From Prosthecobacter vanneervenii (GTDB lineage: Bacteria; Verrucomicrobiota; Verrucomicrobiia; Verrucomicrobiales; Verrucomicrobiaceae), in contig NZ_JACHIG010000015.1 of NCBI RefSeq assembly GCF_014203095.1, forward strand, positions 48,096-112,095: a stretch of 64,000 nucleotides of DNA. The letters run 5' to 3'. Made by a program: the position numbers and the translations under genes. The stretch's first letter is position 1. The number at the start of each line of letters is the position of its first letter. Shown here in pieces: positions 9,275 to 17,905 of this stretch. Below the pieces are notes generated by a model. The model saw only the letters and a list, made by a program, of their open reading frames with translations. It was not told the origin of the DNA and made no database searches.

Positions 9275-11763
9275 CGCAGGGTCACGAAGTCGTTGTGGTT
9301 GATCAGGGCCTGCAAAAACAGGCTGCGGTCCTCTTTCAAGTCACGGAAACCTTCGAAGCAGGCCAGCCTCTCCGCCTCCAGCGGCAGACGTCCCAGGATG
9401 GCAAGGAACGCCTGATCAATGAAAGCGGTCGCATCCAGCTTTGCCATCGAACCCGCCAGCGCGTTCGCACAGTCGCTGCTGAGCTTGCTGTTGGTCAGCG
9501 CCAGTGCCTGCTGCGGCACCACGCTTTCGTTGCGCCTGTAGCACTCTAGCACATTGCTGTTGTCAAAGACAGCCAGGAAGCGGTGCTCCACATCGGCGTT
9601 CTGAATGAAATAAAGCGAACGTCGTGGGCTGGTCTCCGCCTTGGCAGGATCAATGCTCGGACCTCCCAGCGTAAGATCCAGCCGGCCAGACAGATGCAGC
9701 AGGCTGTCGCGTACGAGCTGGCTCTCCATGCGGCGCGGATTCATGCGCCAGAAGAAATGATTATCAGGATCAGCAGCCAAGGTTTGGGGATCAGCGCCCG
9801 CATTGGAGGAACTGCGCCGGTACAAATCCGACAGCACCAGCGTGCGATGCAGCCACTTCATGCTCCAGCCGTTCTCCATGAAGCCGGTCGTCAGGCTGTC
9901 GAGCACGTCTTGGTGCAGCGGAACTGAGGATCTGCGGCCAAAGTCGCCCACATCAGCCACCAGTGGCACGCCAAAATGCCGCGCCCAAACGTGATTCACC
10001 AGCACGCGCGCCGTGAGCGGATTGCGCTTGTCCGCGATCCATCGGGCCAGCGCCAGCCTTCGCCCTGTGCTGATCTCGGGATAGGTCTGCACCTTGGCAT
10101 TGCCGTTCTCTTCAGGACCTTCCTGCGCTTTGAAGCTCACAGCTAGAGAAGTGTACTCTGCCCCCGGCGCGGCCACCTTGGCTCGCGCTTTCTCCAGCGC
10201 CTCCCTGGCAGCCTTGATCTTCTTGTCAGCATCCTTGGCCGTCGGCGCTGCCTCCGCTTTGGACAGATCATTCTCCGCCTTGGCTTCCGCATATCTGGCT
10301 TCTGCCAGCGCCGCCGCCTGCGCGATGGTCTTGTCACCTTTCGCCAGATCAGCCGCATATACAGCCTGAATCACGGCGAGCCGCAGCCCTGCCAGCTTCA
10401 CAGCACCCGCATCCCCGGCCTTCTGCGCCAGAGCCAGCTGCTGATCAGCCGCTGCAAGATGATCTTTCAGCACAAATGGCAGCAGCACCGGCCGGGAGGA
10501 GGATAGTGGCAGCTTCACTACCTTGGGCTCATACGAGGCAAATTCCAGCACGCGCGGCACCCCAGGGCTCATAGGCCGCGACTTGTCCTCATTTTTCTCG
10601 TCTCCACGCACATGGCGGTAGGTAGGCTGATCGAGGTGCAGGTCATAGACACGCGGCAGCCCGTTTTTCTCCAGATCTGATTCCCCTTCCCAGGGGTCGA
10701 GACGCACATGCAGCGGCTCAAAGATCGCACGCATGCGGTAGTAGTCCGCCTGCTCCACGGGGTCATACTTATGGTCGTGGCATTTCACGCACTGCATCGT
10801 CAGCCCGAGGAAGGCACGGCAGGTATGCTCGATCGTTTCATCCAGCCATGTCGTGCGGTTGAAAAGGTAGTAGCTGCGCGCCAGGAAACCGGTGGCGCGT
10901 AGATTGTCCCGGTCCTCAGGCGCGAGTTCATCAGCCGCCAGCATTTGCACGATCATCTGATCGTAGCCCTTGTCGGCATTGAGAGATTCCACGATCCAGT
11001 CGCGCCAGTGCCAGAGATGCTTCTGGCTGTGGCGCAGCTGCGCGCCGAGCCCATACCAGTCGCAGTAGCGCCAGATGTCCATGAAGTGGCGGGCCCAGCG
11101 TTCGCCATACTGTGGTGTGCTTAGCAGATGATCCACCACCCGCTGCCGTGCTGAGACAGAGGTGTCCTTCAAAAAGGCCTGGATCTGCTCCGGCGTGGGC
11201 GGCAGACCGATGAGATCCAGATAAACGCGGCGCAGCCACAGCTCCGGCGCGGCCTCCGGCTGCGGCTTCAGTCCTTTCGCTGCCAGACGGGCGGCAAGCA
11301 GCGCATCCACCGAGTGGCCGGATGATTTGGGTGGCTGGTAGGCCCAGTGCGCACGTGGGTCCTCCTCCGGCTTTTCCTGCGCAGGAGACGGCGCACCAGC
11401 GGCGATCCAGTCTCTCAATTTGGCCACCTGCACAGCAGTGAGCATGGAGCCCTCCCCCTCCGGCGGCATGCGATCCTTCTTGTCGGTGGTGGTCACCCGC
11501 TCCAGCAGCATGGAGTGCTCCTTCGTCAGAATGTCGCCCCCATCGCCGCCCTTGCGCATGGCCGCCGCCGTGTCCACCCGCAGATCGGCCTTCTGTTTCA
11601 AGGCCCCATGACAGGTGTAGCAGCGTTCCTTCAGCAGGGGCTTGATCTCCTTTTCATAGTCCACTGCCAACGCTGTGAGAGCCCCTGACGCCATGCATGC
11701 GCCCACCATCCAGCCTCGTAGCGGAGCGGTGTATTTTGGCGACTGAAGCACGGTCTTTGGCAT
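9271..11763 (-). CDS. PSD1 / planctomycete cytochrome C, DUF1549 and DUF1553 protein
   Basis: 830 residues from the ATG at 11763 (an ATG at 11802 would add 13). A hydrophobic leader is followed by the planctomycete cytochrome domain with haem site CYTCH (Cys48, Cys51, His52) and a DRMPPEGEG segment. DUF1549 follows ([19 protein letters not shown] and a second haem-like site [11 protein letters not shown]), then a long Ala/Lys-rich helical insert at about residues 455-535, and DUF1553 ([17 protein letters not shown], then the Arg-Met-Glu segment and [10 protein letters not shown]). These proteins are thought to form a periplasmic redox or polysaccharide-related module with DUF1501; the function is unproven. 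It overlaps the DUF1501 gene by four bases. Confidence 0.9.
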   Translation of the reverse strand: MPKTVLQSPKYTAPLRGWMVGACMASGALTALAVDYEKEIKPLLKERCYTCHGALKQKADLRVDTAAAMRKGGDGGDILTKEHSMLLERVTTTDKKDRMPPEGEGSMLTAVQVAKLRDWIAAGAPSPAQEKPEEDPRAHWAYQPPKSSGHSVDALLAARLAAKGLKPQPEAAPELWLRRVYLDLIGLPPTPEQIQAFLKDTSVSARQRVVDHLLSTPQYGERWARHFMDIWRYCDWYGLGAQLRHSQKHLWHWRDWIVESLNADKGYDQMIVQMLAADELAPEDRDNLRATGFLARSYYLFNRTTWLDETIEHTCRAFLGLTMQCVKCHDHKYDPVEQADYYRMRAIFEPLHVRLDPWEGESDLEKNGLPRVYDLHLDQPTYRHVRGDEKNEDKSRPMSPGVPRVLEFASYEPKVVKLPLSSSRPVLLPFVLKDHLAAADQQLALAQKAGDAGAVKLAGLRLAVIQAVYAADLAKGDKTIAQAAALAEARYAEAKAENDLSKAEAAPTAKDADKKIKAAREALEKARAKVAAPGAEYTSLAVSFKAQEGPEENGNAKVQTYPEISTGRRLALARWIADKRNPLTARVLVNHVWARHFGVPLVADVGDFGRRSSVPLHQDVLDSLTTGFMENGWSMKWLHRTLVLSDLYRRSSSNAGADPQTLAADPDNHFFWRMNPRRMESQLVRDSLLHLSGRLDLTLGGPSIDPAKAETSPRRSLYFIQNADVEHRFLAVFDNSNVLECYRRNESVVPQQALALTNSKLSSDCANALAGSMAKLDATAFIDQAFLAILGRLPLEAERLACFEGFRDLKEDRSLFLQALINHNDFVTLR

Positions 11764-11871
11764 GAGCAGGCAGGTCCAGACATTACGCCGTCCACCCGGC
11801 ACTCTTTGCTATCCCAGAACATCTTCCCACCGCTCGTACGATAAAGTTAGGATGCACAGCAGCCCCGGCCG

Positions 11872-12300
11872 GTGCAGAATCTCTCCATGCATTGGATCAC
11901 CACGACCCACATCGCCGTCACCTGGATGCTCGTCGGCCTCATCTGGGTGGTTCAGATTCTGGTCTATCCCCAGTTTTCGCGAGTCGCCGCCAGGGACTTT
12001 CCAGAATATCACTTCGCCCACTGCTTCCGCATCGCCCTCATCGTAGTGCCGCAGATGTTCGTTGAAGCCGCTACCGCAGTCTGGCTGCTGCACGAAGGAA
12101 TCAGAGCAACACCGTTCCTCATCAGCGCGGGTTTGATCCTGGTCGTCTGGCTTTCCACCGCCGTATTTCAGGCCCCTACCCACATCCGTCTCATGAGAAA
12201 ATTCGACGCCTCCCTCATCCACCACGTCACTCTCACAAACTGGATCCGCACGCTCGCGTGGACAGCGCGCGGCTTTCTCGTTAGCTTCGCCCTGTCATGA
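11872..12300 (+). CDS. Small integral membrane protein
   Basis: 142 residues (137 if the ATG at 11887 is used) with about four hydrophobic helices: HIAVTWMLVGLIWVVQILVY, FRIALIVVPQMFVEAATAVW, FLISAGLILVVWLSTAVF, and a last one near the C-terminus. Conserved-looking polar positions (TH, HFAHC, PTHIRLMRKFD) lie between the helices. I do not recognise a named family. Its stop overlaps the start of the next gene (ATGA, 12297-12300), so the two are probably translated together. Confidence 0.7.
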   Translation: MQNLSMHWITTTHIAVTWMLVGLIWVVQILVYPQFSRVAARDFPEYHFAHCFRIALIVVPQMFVEAATAVWLLHEGIRATPFLISAGLILVVWLSTAVFQAPTHIRLMRKFDASLIHHVTLTNWIRTLAWTARGFLVSFALS

Positions 12301-13289
12301 CCAAATCCCTGATCCTCGCCCTGCTCGCCTTTGGAGCTCTTCTGCAAGTCGAAAGCGCCCTGCAGCTAGCGCCGCCGTCTGTGCAGCGCGATGCCAATGG
12401 CGTCGTGACGCTGCAAAGCACTGCTCCGGACGCCACCATCCTCTACACTTTGGACGGAGCAGATCCCATCGAGAAATCCAACCCCTACCTGGCCCCCATC
12501 GACCTCTCCAGCGGCGGCACACTGAAGGCACGGGTCTTCTCCAAGCTGCGCAAATCCAAAAGCGAAGCGGTTCAGGCCACCTATGAGCCCCTTCCAGGCC
12601 GCCAGCCGCTGCCCAGCACCGTCGTCCCCGTGACGCAGGACCGCAGCTGGCCTCAGTATGACTGGACCACACGTCACAAGCTCACCAGCGCCGCCGTCAT
12701 GCGCAGCCAGCCAAAGATCCTGTTCATCGGCGACTCCATCACCCACTTCTTCGGTGGCGAGCAGTTCGACAGCTACCCGCTCCATGGCAAGAAGGTGTGG
12801 GAGGAATACTACACACCGCGCAATGCTGGAAACCTCGGCTTCGGCTGGGACAAAACCGAGAATGTCCTCTGGCGGCTCCAGCACGGCGCTGTGGACGGCA
12901 TCTCGCCAAAGCTGATCGTCATGATGATCGGCACCAACAACACCGGCAACTGCTCCGCCCATGACATCGCAGCCGGCATCGAGGCCATTGTACAGGAATT
13001 CAACAAGCGTCTGCCAGAGTCGAAAATCCTGCTGCTGGGCATCTTCCCGCGCGGCAAAAAACCCGACGCCCCCCATCGCGGCAAGATCGCCGAGGTAAAC
13101 CGCATCATCTCCCAGCTCGACGGGAAACAGAACGTCACCTTCCTCGACATCGGCCCGAAGTTCCTCACTCCCGAGGGCCTGATCACCCAGGACATCATGC
13201 CCGGCTTCCTGCATCCGAATGAAAAAGGCTACCGCATCTGGGCCGAAGCCATCGAACCCACGGTAAAAAAGCTCCTCAGCGAACCTTGA
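12297..13289 (+). CDS. SGNH/GDSL hydrolase with chitobiase C-terminal-like domain; catalytic Asp position is Gly
   Basis: 330 residues. After a signal peptide comes a CHB_HEX_C_1-like immunoglobulin-type domain (ATILYTLDGADPIEKSNPYL, about residues 35-95). The SGNH fold follows: block I FIGDSIT with the serine, block II Gly/Asn NLGFGWDKTENVLWRL, and block III MIGTNN. The last block reads IMPGFLHPNEKGYRIWAEAI. In PAF-acetylhydrolase-like relatives this is DxxH; here the Asp position is Gly (codon GGC), while the His is kept. Probably an exported esterase or deacetylase acting on glycans. Translation is coupled to the preceding membrane protein. Confidence 0.85.
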   Translation: MTKSLILALLAFGALLQVESALQLAPPSVQRDANGVVTLQSTAPDATILYTLDGADPIEKSNPYLAPIDLSSGGTLKARVFSKLRKSKSEAVQATYEPLPGRQPLPSTVVPVTQDRSWPQYDWTTRHKLTSAAVMRSQPKILFIGDSITHFFGGEQFDSYPLHGKKVWEEYYTPRNAGNLGFGWDKTENVLWRLQHGAVDGISPKLIVMMIGTNNTGNCSAHDIAAGIEAIVQEFNKRLPESKILLLGIFPRGKKPDAPHRGKIAEVNRIISQLDGKQNVTFLDIGPKFLTPEGLITQDIMPGFLHPNEKGYRIWAEAIEPTVKKLLSEP

Positions 13290-13300
13290 GTCGCAGTCAC

Positions 13301-13336
13301 AAAAAAGCCGGGGACTGAAAAATCCCCGGCTTCTTC
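13301..13336. terminator. Bidirectional intrinsic terminator
   Basis: A run of A, the stem GCCGGGGA (13307-13314), a short A-rich loop, then TCCCCGGC (13323-13330) and TTCTTC. It lies between the convergent SGNH and TIM-barrel genes and can serve both. Confidence 0.85.
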
Positions 13337-13354
13337 ATGAGATAACGACGCTGC

Positions 13355-14206
13355 TTACTTGGCTGCCTTCCAGTTGCGCACAAAGTCCATGCACTGGGTG
13401 ATCTCTGGCACGCTGGTTTCCCAGTTGTGCTCGTATTCGCAGTGCAGCGGGCCGGGATACCCCTGCGCAGCATATTCCGCGAGGATGGCAGGGATGTCGC
13501 TCTTGCCGGTGCCAAAAGGAAGGTCGTGCGCTTTCACATCGCCAAAAGCGTTCAGGTCCTTCATGTGGCTGTCAAAGATACGACCTTTCAGGATCTTGAT
13601 GCAGTCCACGGGGTTCAGCCCGCTGCGCACCCAGTGGCCCACGTCAGCGCAGGAGCCCATGCGGGGATCACGGTCCTTCACCAGGCCCAGCACGTAGTTG
13701 GGGTCCCAGAACATGTAGGCACGATCCAGCGGGCGCTTGGGATGGTTGTGAATGGCCATCTTGATGTCGAACTCCTTCACCAGCGCCTCGATTTTATCGA
13801 GTGCAGTCACATCCGGCTCCGTCACCACCACGCCGATGCCGAGCTTCTTGCAGAACTCGAAGATCTTGCGGTTGCTGGCGTCATCCTGGCCCAGTTTGAC
13901 CACCCCGTAGCCCACGGGCGTGATGCCCTTGGCCTCCAGATGCTTCTGGACCTCGGCGATCATCTCCGGCGTGGCGTTGTGGTCCCACTTGGCGTCGGGC
14001 TTGGCAGCAGAAAATTTCTGCCCGGGATAAAACTCGATGGTCTTGCCTCCGCATTGCGCGGTTTTGTCGATGGCTTCAAACACATTGTACAAGCGGAAGC
14101 TGTAGGCCTGGCAGCCGGCAAAGAACTGGCCGACCTTGGCGGTTTCCGGAATGGTGGCCGCAACCGATGCGGTGGCGAACAGGAGGGAGAGAAGAAGATG
14201 CTTCAT
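13355..14206 (-). CDS. Exported sugar phosphate isomerase/epimerase (xylose isomerase-like TIM barrel)
   Basis: 283 residues from the ATG at 14206, with signal peptide MKHLLLSLLFATASVAA. The AP-endonuclease-2/xylose isomerase-like barrel shows in GCQAYSFRLYNVFEAI, TIEFYPGQ, IHNHPKRP (metal His), SCADVGHWVRSGLNPV (metal Asp/His), DSHMKDLNAFG and LHCEYEHNW (metal Glu). Metal-dependent isomerases and epimerases of this type act on sugars or inositols. An exported version is common in Verrucomicrobia and Planctomycetes, with unknown substrate. An in-frame upstream ATG at 14272 would put the signal peptide inside the protein and is not preferred. Confidence 0.85.
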   Translation of the reverse strand: MKHLLLSLLFATASVAATIPETAKVGQFFAGCQAYSFRLYNVFEAIDKTAQCGGKTIEFYPGQKFSAAKPDAKWDHNATPEMIAEVQKHLEAKGITPVGYGVVKLGQDDASNRKIFEFCKKLGIGVVVTEPDVTALDKIEALVKEFDIKMAIHNHPKRPLDRAYMFWDPNYVLGLVKDRDPRMGSCADVGHWVRSGLNPVDCIKILKGRIFDSHMKDLNAFGDVKAHDLPFGTGKSDIPAILAEYAAQGYPGPLHCEYEHNWETSVPEITQCMDFVRNWKAAK

Positions 14207-14295
14207 GATGGGTGGAGAAAGAAGTCTGGCGAGTTCCCTGCGAAATGGAAGAACCGAGAATGGAAAATGCACGTTCGTTGTCGCGTTTTGAAGAA

Positions 14296-15273
14296 ATGCT
14301 GAAACTCCCGACCCTGCTCCTGATCTCCACCACCACCGCCCTGGCCCAGCTGCCTTCGGCCAAACCCATCCCCCACATGCAGGCGGTGCCGCTGCCGCAT
14401 CACATCACCTCCTTTCAGCTCGACGGTCGGGAGCTCACCGCGATGCATTTTGATCCGCAGGACATGCGCCCTTTTTGCTACCCGATCCGCGCTTCCAAAG
14501 ACGTCAGCCTCACCCGCATGGGCCATCCGCACGATCCGCTGACCCATTCTCACCACAACGGCGTCTGGGTGTCGCACAACATGGTCAACGACCTCGACTT
14601 CTGGGGCGACTACGCCAAAAAGAAGGGCCGCATCGTCAATGTGGAGGTCTCTCGCGAAGGCTACGAAGACACCGACGACTACGCCTCCATGCGCATGGTC
14701 AACCACTGGATCAGCGAGGCAGACAAATCCGTGCAGTTGATCGAAATACGGCGCACGGAGATCCGCCCCATCGACGGTGCCAAAAGCTGGTTCATGATCA
14801 TCGATCTGGAGTTCTCCCCGCCGAAGGGCAAAACAGCCACCTTGGGCGCTACCGGCTTCGGTCTGGTGGCGGTCCGCATGGCCAAAAGCATCGGCGTGCA
14901 TGATGGCGGCGGCCGCATCCTCAATTCAGAAGGCCAGCTCAATGAGGAGGCCGTTTTCCGCAAACCCGCACGCTGGTGCGACTACAGCGGGCGGATCACC
15001 AATGATGCAGACGGCTTTGGTGGCATCACTCTCATGAACCACCCCATGAATCCGCACAACCCGACGGCCTTTCACGTGCGCAATGACGGCTGGATGGGCT
15101 GCTGCCTCAGCCTGGACACCCCCGTGGAGGTCACCGAGGAGAAAAAACTGCGCTTGCGCTATGCCCTCTGGGTGCACGATGGCGTGGCCACCCAGGCGGA
15201 AAGCGAGGCCCAGTGGCAGAAATTCACCGCCATGCCCGTGGTGGATTTGGCGCTGAAACCGGCCAAGAAGTAA
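14296..15273 (+). CDS. DUF6807 / PmoA-like family exported protein
   Basis: 325 residues from the ATG at 14296, with leader MLKLPTLLLISTTTALAQ. Recognisable are CYPIRASKDVSLTRMGHPHD, HSHHNGVWVSHNMVND, DFWGDY and GGITLMNHPMNPHNPTAFHV. Together these match the family annotated as methane oxygenase PmoA-like (DUF6807), widespread in Planctomycetes and Verrucomicrobia next to carbohydrate genes. It has nothing to do with methane oxidation as far as is known. The function is unknown; a beta-sandwich fold and a sugar-related role are inference. It is divergent from the TIM-barrel epimerase gene. Confidence 0.75.
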   Translation: MLKLPTLLLISTTTALAQLPSAKPIPHMQAVPLPHHITSFQLDGRELTAMHFDPQDMRPFCYPIRASKDVSLTRMGHPHDPLTHSHHNGVWVSHNMVNDLDFWGDYAKKKGRIVNVEVSREGYEDTDDYASMRMVNHWISEADKSVQLIEIRRTEIRPIDGAKSWFMIIDLEFSPPKGKTATLGATGFGLVAVRMAKSIGVHDGGGRILNSEGQLNEEAVFRKPARWCDYSGRITNDADGFGGITLMNHPMNPHNPTAFHVRNDGWMGCCLSLDTPVEVTEEKKLRLRYALWVHDGVATQAESEAQWQKFTAMPVVDLALKPAKK

Positions 15274-15276
15274 GGC

Positions 15277-15723
15277 ATGGCCGACTATCCCCCCGCGCTG
15301 GGCGAACTGATCTCTTTCTTCGAATCTCTCCCTGAAGGCGAGCGCCGTGAAAATTTGATCGACATGGCCGCAGCAGCCCCAGCCTGCGCACCCAAAGAAG
15401 GTGAAAAATTTGATCTGGAAGACATCCGCCACGACGCCGAATGCACAGACACCGTCGGAGTCCACGCACGGCTGGAGCACGGCGGCCACGTTCACTTTGC
15501 CATCAGCTTGGGGCCCAAGGTGCAGACTTTGACCAAAGCACTCACCGCCATCCTCTGCCGCGGGCTGAATGGCTCCACACTGGCCGAGGTTCTGGCGGTG
15601 CCGCAGGACTTCATCCCACGCATCATCGGCGCGGATCTCGTGCGTCTGCGCAGCCAGACCGTTTATTATGTGCTGGGCCGCATGAAACAGGCCGCCCACA
15701 CACTCCAGGCACAGCTGGCCTAG
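15277..15723 (+). CDS. sufE: SufE-family cysteine desulfuration protein
   Basis: 148 residues, close to E. coli SufE (138). SufE takes the persulfide from the cysteine desulfurase SufS and passes it to the Fe-S scaffold. The fold signature runs LISFFESLPEGERRENLIDM, then the active cysteine in HDAECTDTVGVHA (Cys56), VHFAISLGPKVQTLTKALTA, GLNGSTLAEVL and IIGADLVRLRSQTVYYVLGRM. No sufBCDS genes are nearby. It starts three bases after the DUF6807 stop, so it may be cotranscribed. Its stop overlaps the stop of the convergent small gene. Confidence 0.85.
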   Translation: MADYPPALGELISFFESLPEGERRENLIDMAAAAPACAPKEGEKFDLEDIRHDAECTDTVGVHARLEHGGHVHFAISLGPKVQTLTKALTAILCRGLNGSTLAEVLAVPQDFIPRIIGADLVRLRSQTVYYVLGRMKQAAHTLQAQLA

Positions 15724-15980
15724 GTGAGCTTGGTGGTCTGCCCGGTCCGCAGATCCTCCGGAATCTGGCCGACAAACCGGGGCGTCAGATCAATCGCCTC
15801 AAATATCTGGTGGATCTCGATCTGGCTGATGTCTCCAGGCCGGTCGATCTCAAAATAGACCAGATCATGCCGGGCATCCACCTTGTAGCGAACCCTGGGA
15901 AAATGGTCCATCTGGTTGCGCAGCTGCATGATGGTGGACTCCGCACGAAGGCCGGGGGCGTAGATTTCGACTTCGATCAT
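15720..15980 (-). CDS. Conserved-looking small protein of unknown function
   Basis: 86 residues from the ATG at 15980, a better fit than an upstream GTG-type extension. The sequence starts MIEVEIYAPGLRAESTIMQL and alternates short strands and helices, ferredoxin-like in rhythm (VRYKVDARHDLVYFEI, then GDISQIEIHQIFEAI), as in HMA or ACT-sized domains, but the CxxC of HMA is absent. It overlaps sufE by four bases in convergent orientation (stops in CTAG at 15720-15723). The location between sufE and rpsT gives no clear role. Confidence 0.6.
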   Translation of the reverse strand: MIEVEIYAPGLRAESTIMQLRNQMDHFPRVRYKVDARHDLVYFEIDRPGDISQIEIHQIFEAIDLTPRFVGQIPEDLRTGQTTKLT

Positions 15981-16117
15981 GGTGGTATGAGAAACTGTTC
16001 TACCGGAATTGCTCATCCGCGCCAAGCAAAACCTGCCAGCCACTTCATCGGCAGATTCCAGTTTGACAGGAGCGGTCAGTCGTCCTATCCTCGCCGCCCT
16101 TTCCCCCCGCCCCTTTT

Positions 16118-16384
16118 ATGGCCAACATCCGCTCCGCAGAAAAAGACATCCGCAAAACGACGGCACGCACCGCCCACAACCAGACGGTGAAGAGCCGTAT
16201 CCGCACCCTGCGCAAGAAAGTGCTGACCGCCGTGGAGAAGAAAGACGCCGCAGCAGCCGCTGCCAGCCTGAGCGAGTTCGCCTCCGCCGCCGACAAGGCC
16301 GCCAAGACCAACGTCCTCAAGAAGAACACCTCCTCCCGTCTCAAGAGCCGTCTGGCCCTCAAGGTCGGCGCTCTGACGAAGTAA
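16118..16384 (+). CDS. rpsT: 30S ribosomal protein S20
   Basis: 88 residues, typical for S20, which binds 16S rRNA early in 30S assembly. The N-terminus MANIRSAEKDIRKTTART, the Lys/Arg-rich helix RIRTLRKKVLTAVE, the Ala-rich middle, and the end NTSSRLKSRLALKVGALTK are characteristic. No purine-rich ribosome-binding site precedes it (CCCCTTTT before the ATG). It is transcribed alone and followed by a strong terminator. Confidence 0.95.
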   Translation: MANIRSAEKDIRKTTARTAHNQTVKSRIRTLRKKVLTAVEKKDAAAAAASLSEFASAADKAAKTNVLKKNTSSRLKSRLALKVGALTK

Positions 16385-16418
16385 TCAGAGGTTTTTCAGC
16401 CCCCACGCTCCATTTTTT

Positions 16419-16450
16419 GAACGGCATCTCGTAGGAGATGCCGTTTTTGT
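16419..16450 (+). terminator. Intrinsic terminator after rpsT
   Basis: AACGGCATCTC, loop GTAG and GAGATGCCGTT are followed by TTTGTTTG. The 11-bp stem with a U-tract ends the rpsT transcript. Confidence 0.9.
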
Positions 16451-16495
16451 TTGTCGGGCAGGGCTGCGCCAGCAAGAATCGGCTCACTTAATTTT

Positions 16496-17416
16496 ATGAT
16501 CACCCGGCACAAAATCGCTCCCAACGGCCCTGAGTTCTCCCGTCTTGTTTATGGCACCTGGCGCATTCTCGATGAGACAGATCCGGCCAGATGCAGCCCC
16601 CAGGCCCTGCTGAGCCGCTTCAAAGCCTGCGCCGACATGGGCGTCACCACCCTCGACACCGCAGAAATCTACGGTGTTTACAAGGTCGAGGAAGCCATCG
16701 GCTCCGCCTTGAAACTCGATCCCTCCTTCCGCAGCAAGATCGAGATCGTGACCAAATGCGGCATCTATATCCCCTGCGAGTTCCATCCCGAACGCAAGGT
16801 CGGCCATTACAACGTCACCGCCGCCCGCATCATCAAAAGCACCGAGAAATCCCTGCGCCTCATGGGCATCGACACCATCGACCTCCTGCTGGTGCACCGC
16901 CCCGACTGGCTGACCAGCGCGGACGAAACCGCCGAAGGCCTGAACAAGCTGCTGAAAGAGGGAAAAATCCGCAGCGCCGGTGTCTCCAACTACAATGTGC
17001 ACCAGTTTGACCTGCTGAATTCCCGCATGGACCAGCCCTTGGTCACCAACCAGATCGAGTTCAGCCTCCTGCACATGGACCCGATCTACGATGGCACGGC
17101 CGACCAGTGCCAGCGCCTCCGCATTCTGCCCATGGCCTGGTCCCCGCTGGCCAAAGGCCTCCTGATGGACAAAACCGACCCCGCCGCCGCGCGCCTGCAC
17201 GCCAAGGCCGCAGAACTCTCCGCCAAATACAACGGCGCCACCCTGGACCAGCTGGCCTACGCCTGGATCATGGCCCACCCCTCCTGCCCCCTGCCGATCA
17301 TCGGCACCAACAAGCTGGAGCGCATCAAGGCCGTCGTCGATGCAGCGGAGATCAAGCTGGATCGCGAAGATTGGTACGGCCTCTGGGTCGCAGCCAAAGG
17401 CCACGGCGTCCCCTAA
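16496..17416 (+). CDS. Aldo/keto reductase
   Basis: 306 residues from the ATG at 16496, similar in length and motifs to the E. coli YdhF type. It reduces carbonyls with NADPH in a TIM barrel. The catalytic Asp and Tyr lie in TLDTAEIYGVYKVEEAIG, the Lys in IEIVTKCGIYIPC, and the His in DLLLVHRPDWL. The nucleotide-binding tail includes SWSPLAKGLL-like MAWSPLAKGLLMD and PIIGTNKLERIKAV. It follows the rpsT terminator and so likely has its own promoter. The substrate is unknown. Confidence 0.9.
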   Translation: MITRHKIAPNGPEFSRLVYGTWRILDETDPARCSPQALLSRFKACADMGVTTLDTAEIYGVYKVEEAIGSALKLDPSFRSKIEIVTKCGIYIPCEFHPERKVGHYNVTAARIIKSTEKSLRLMGIDTIDLLLVHRPDWLTSADETAEGLNKLLKEGKIRSAGVSNYNVHQFDLLNSRMDQPLVTNQIEFSLLHMDPIYDGTADQCQRLRILPMAWSPLAKGLLMDKTDPAAARLHAKAAELSAKYNGATLDQLAYAWIMAHPSCPLPIIGTNKLERIKAVVDAAEIKLDREDWYGLWVAAKGHGVP

Positions 17417-17901
17417 TCCCGTCCGACTAAGCGTGCTTGGTCATTGTGAATCATGTTTACCTGCCAGTCCCAGGGCCAGCGCCCGGGATTGCTCCAGTGA
17501 AACACCCATGGCTCGGTCATCTGGTTCACATGCCCCAGCACGGCCTGGCTGAAGCCGATCCCATTTCCCTCCAGACGGATCATCATCGACACCACCCCCT
17601 GCCCCGGTGTGGCCTTGATGGTGGTCTGGTCAGTCTTCAGCGTCAGGGCAAAGAAGCTGCCCAGCACCTGCCGCCCGTCTTGAATGGCGGTCTGACGGTT
17701 GTGCCCAAAGGCGTCTGTGTAGTTCGGCGCCAGCAGCTTTTCCAGCCCCGCCCAGTCACGCTTTTCCACGATCTTGATCAGCTTGGCCTGGGCCGCCCGA
17801 ACCTGCGCCTCCGGCGAGCGCCCAAAGACCCACCACGCCAGCCAGAGCCCCGAAATCAGGATTAGCGCCAGCACACTGCGAATCACGATTGGCTTGTTCA
17901 T
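17413..17901 (-). CDS. Membrane-anchored SnoaL/NTF2-like hypothetical protein
   Basis: 162 residues from the ATG at 17901. An N-terminal transmembrane segment (VLALILISGLWLAWWVFG) is followed by a helical start and a cone-like alpha-beta domain (RDWAGLEKLLAPNYTDAFG, VLGSFFALTLKTDQTT, WPWDWQVNMIHND). This resembles the nuclear-transport-factor-2/SnoaL fold by pattern; no catalytic set is obvious. Its stop overlaps the stop of the convergent aldo/keto reductase by four bases (17413-17416). It follows the WalJ-like gene by four bases on the same strand, suggesting one transcript. Confidence 0.6.
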   Translation of the reverse strand: MNKPIVIRSVLALILISGLWLAWWVFGRSPEAQVRAAQAKLIKIVEKRDWAGLEKLLAPNYTDAFGHNRQTAIQDGRQVLGSFFALTLKTDQTTIKATPGQGVVSMMIRLEGNGIGFSQAVLGHVNQMTEPWVFHWSNPGRWPWDWQVNMIHNDQARLVGRD

Positions 17902-17905
17902 AGGT

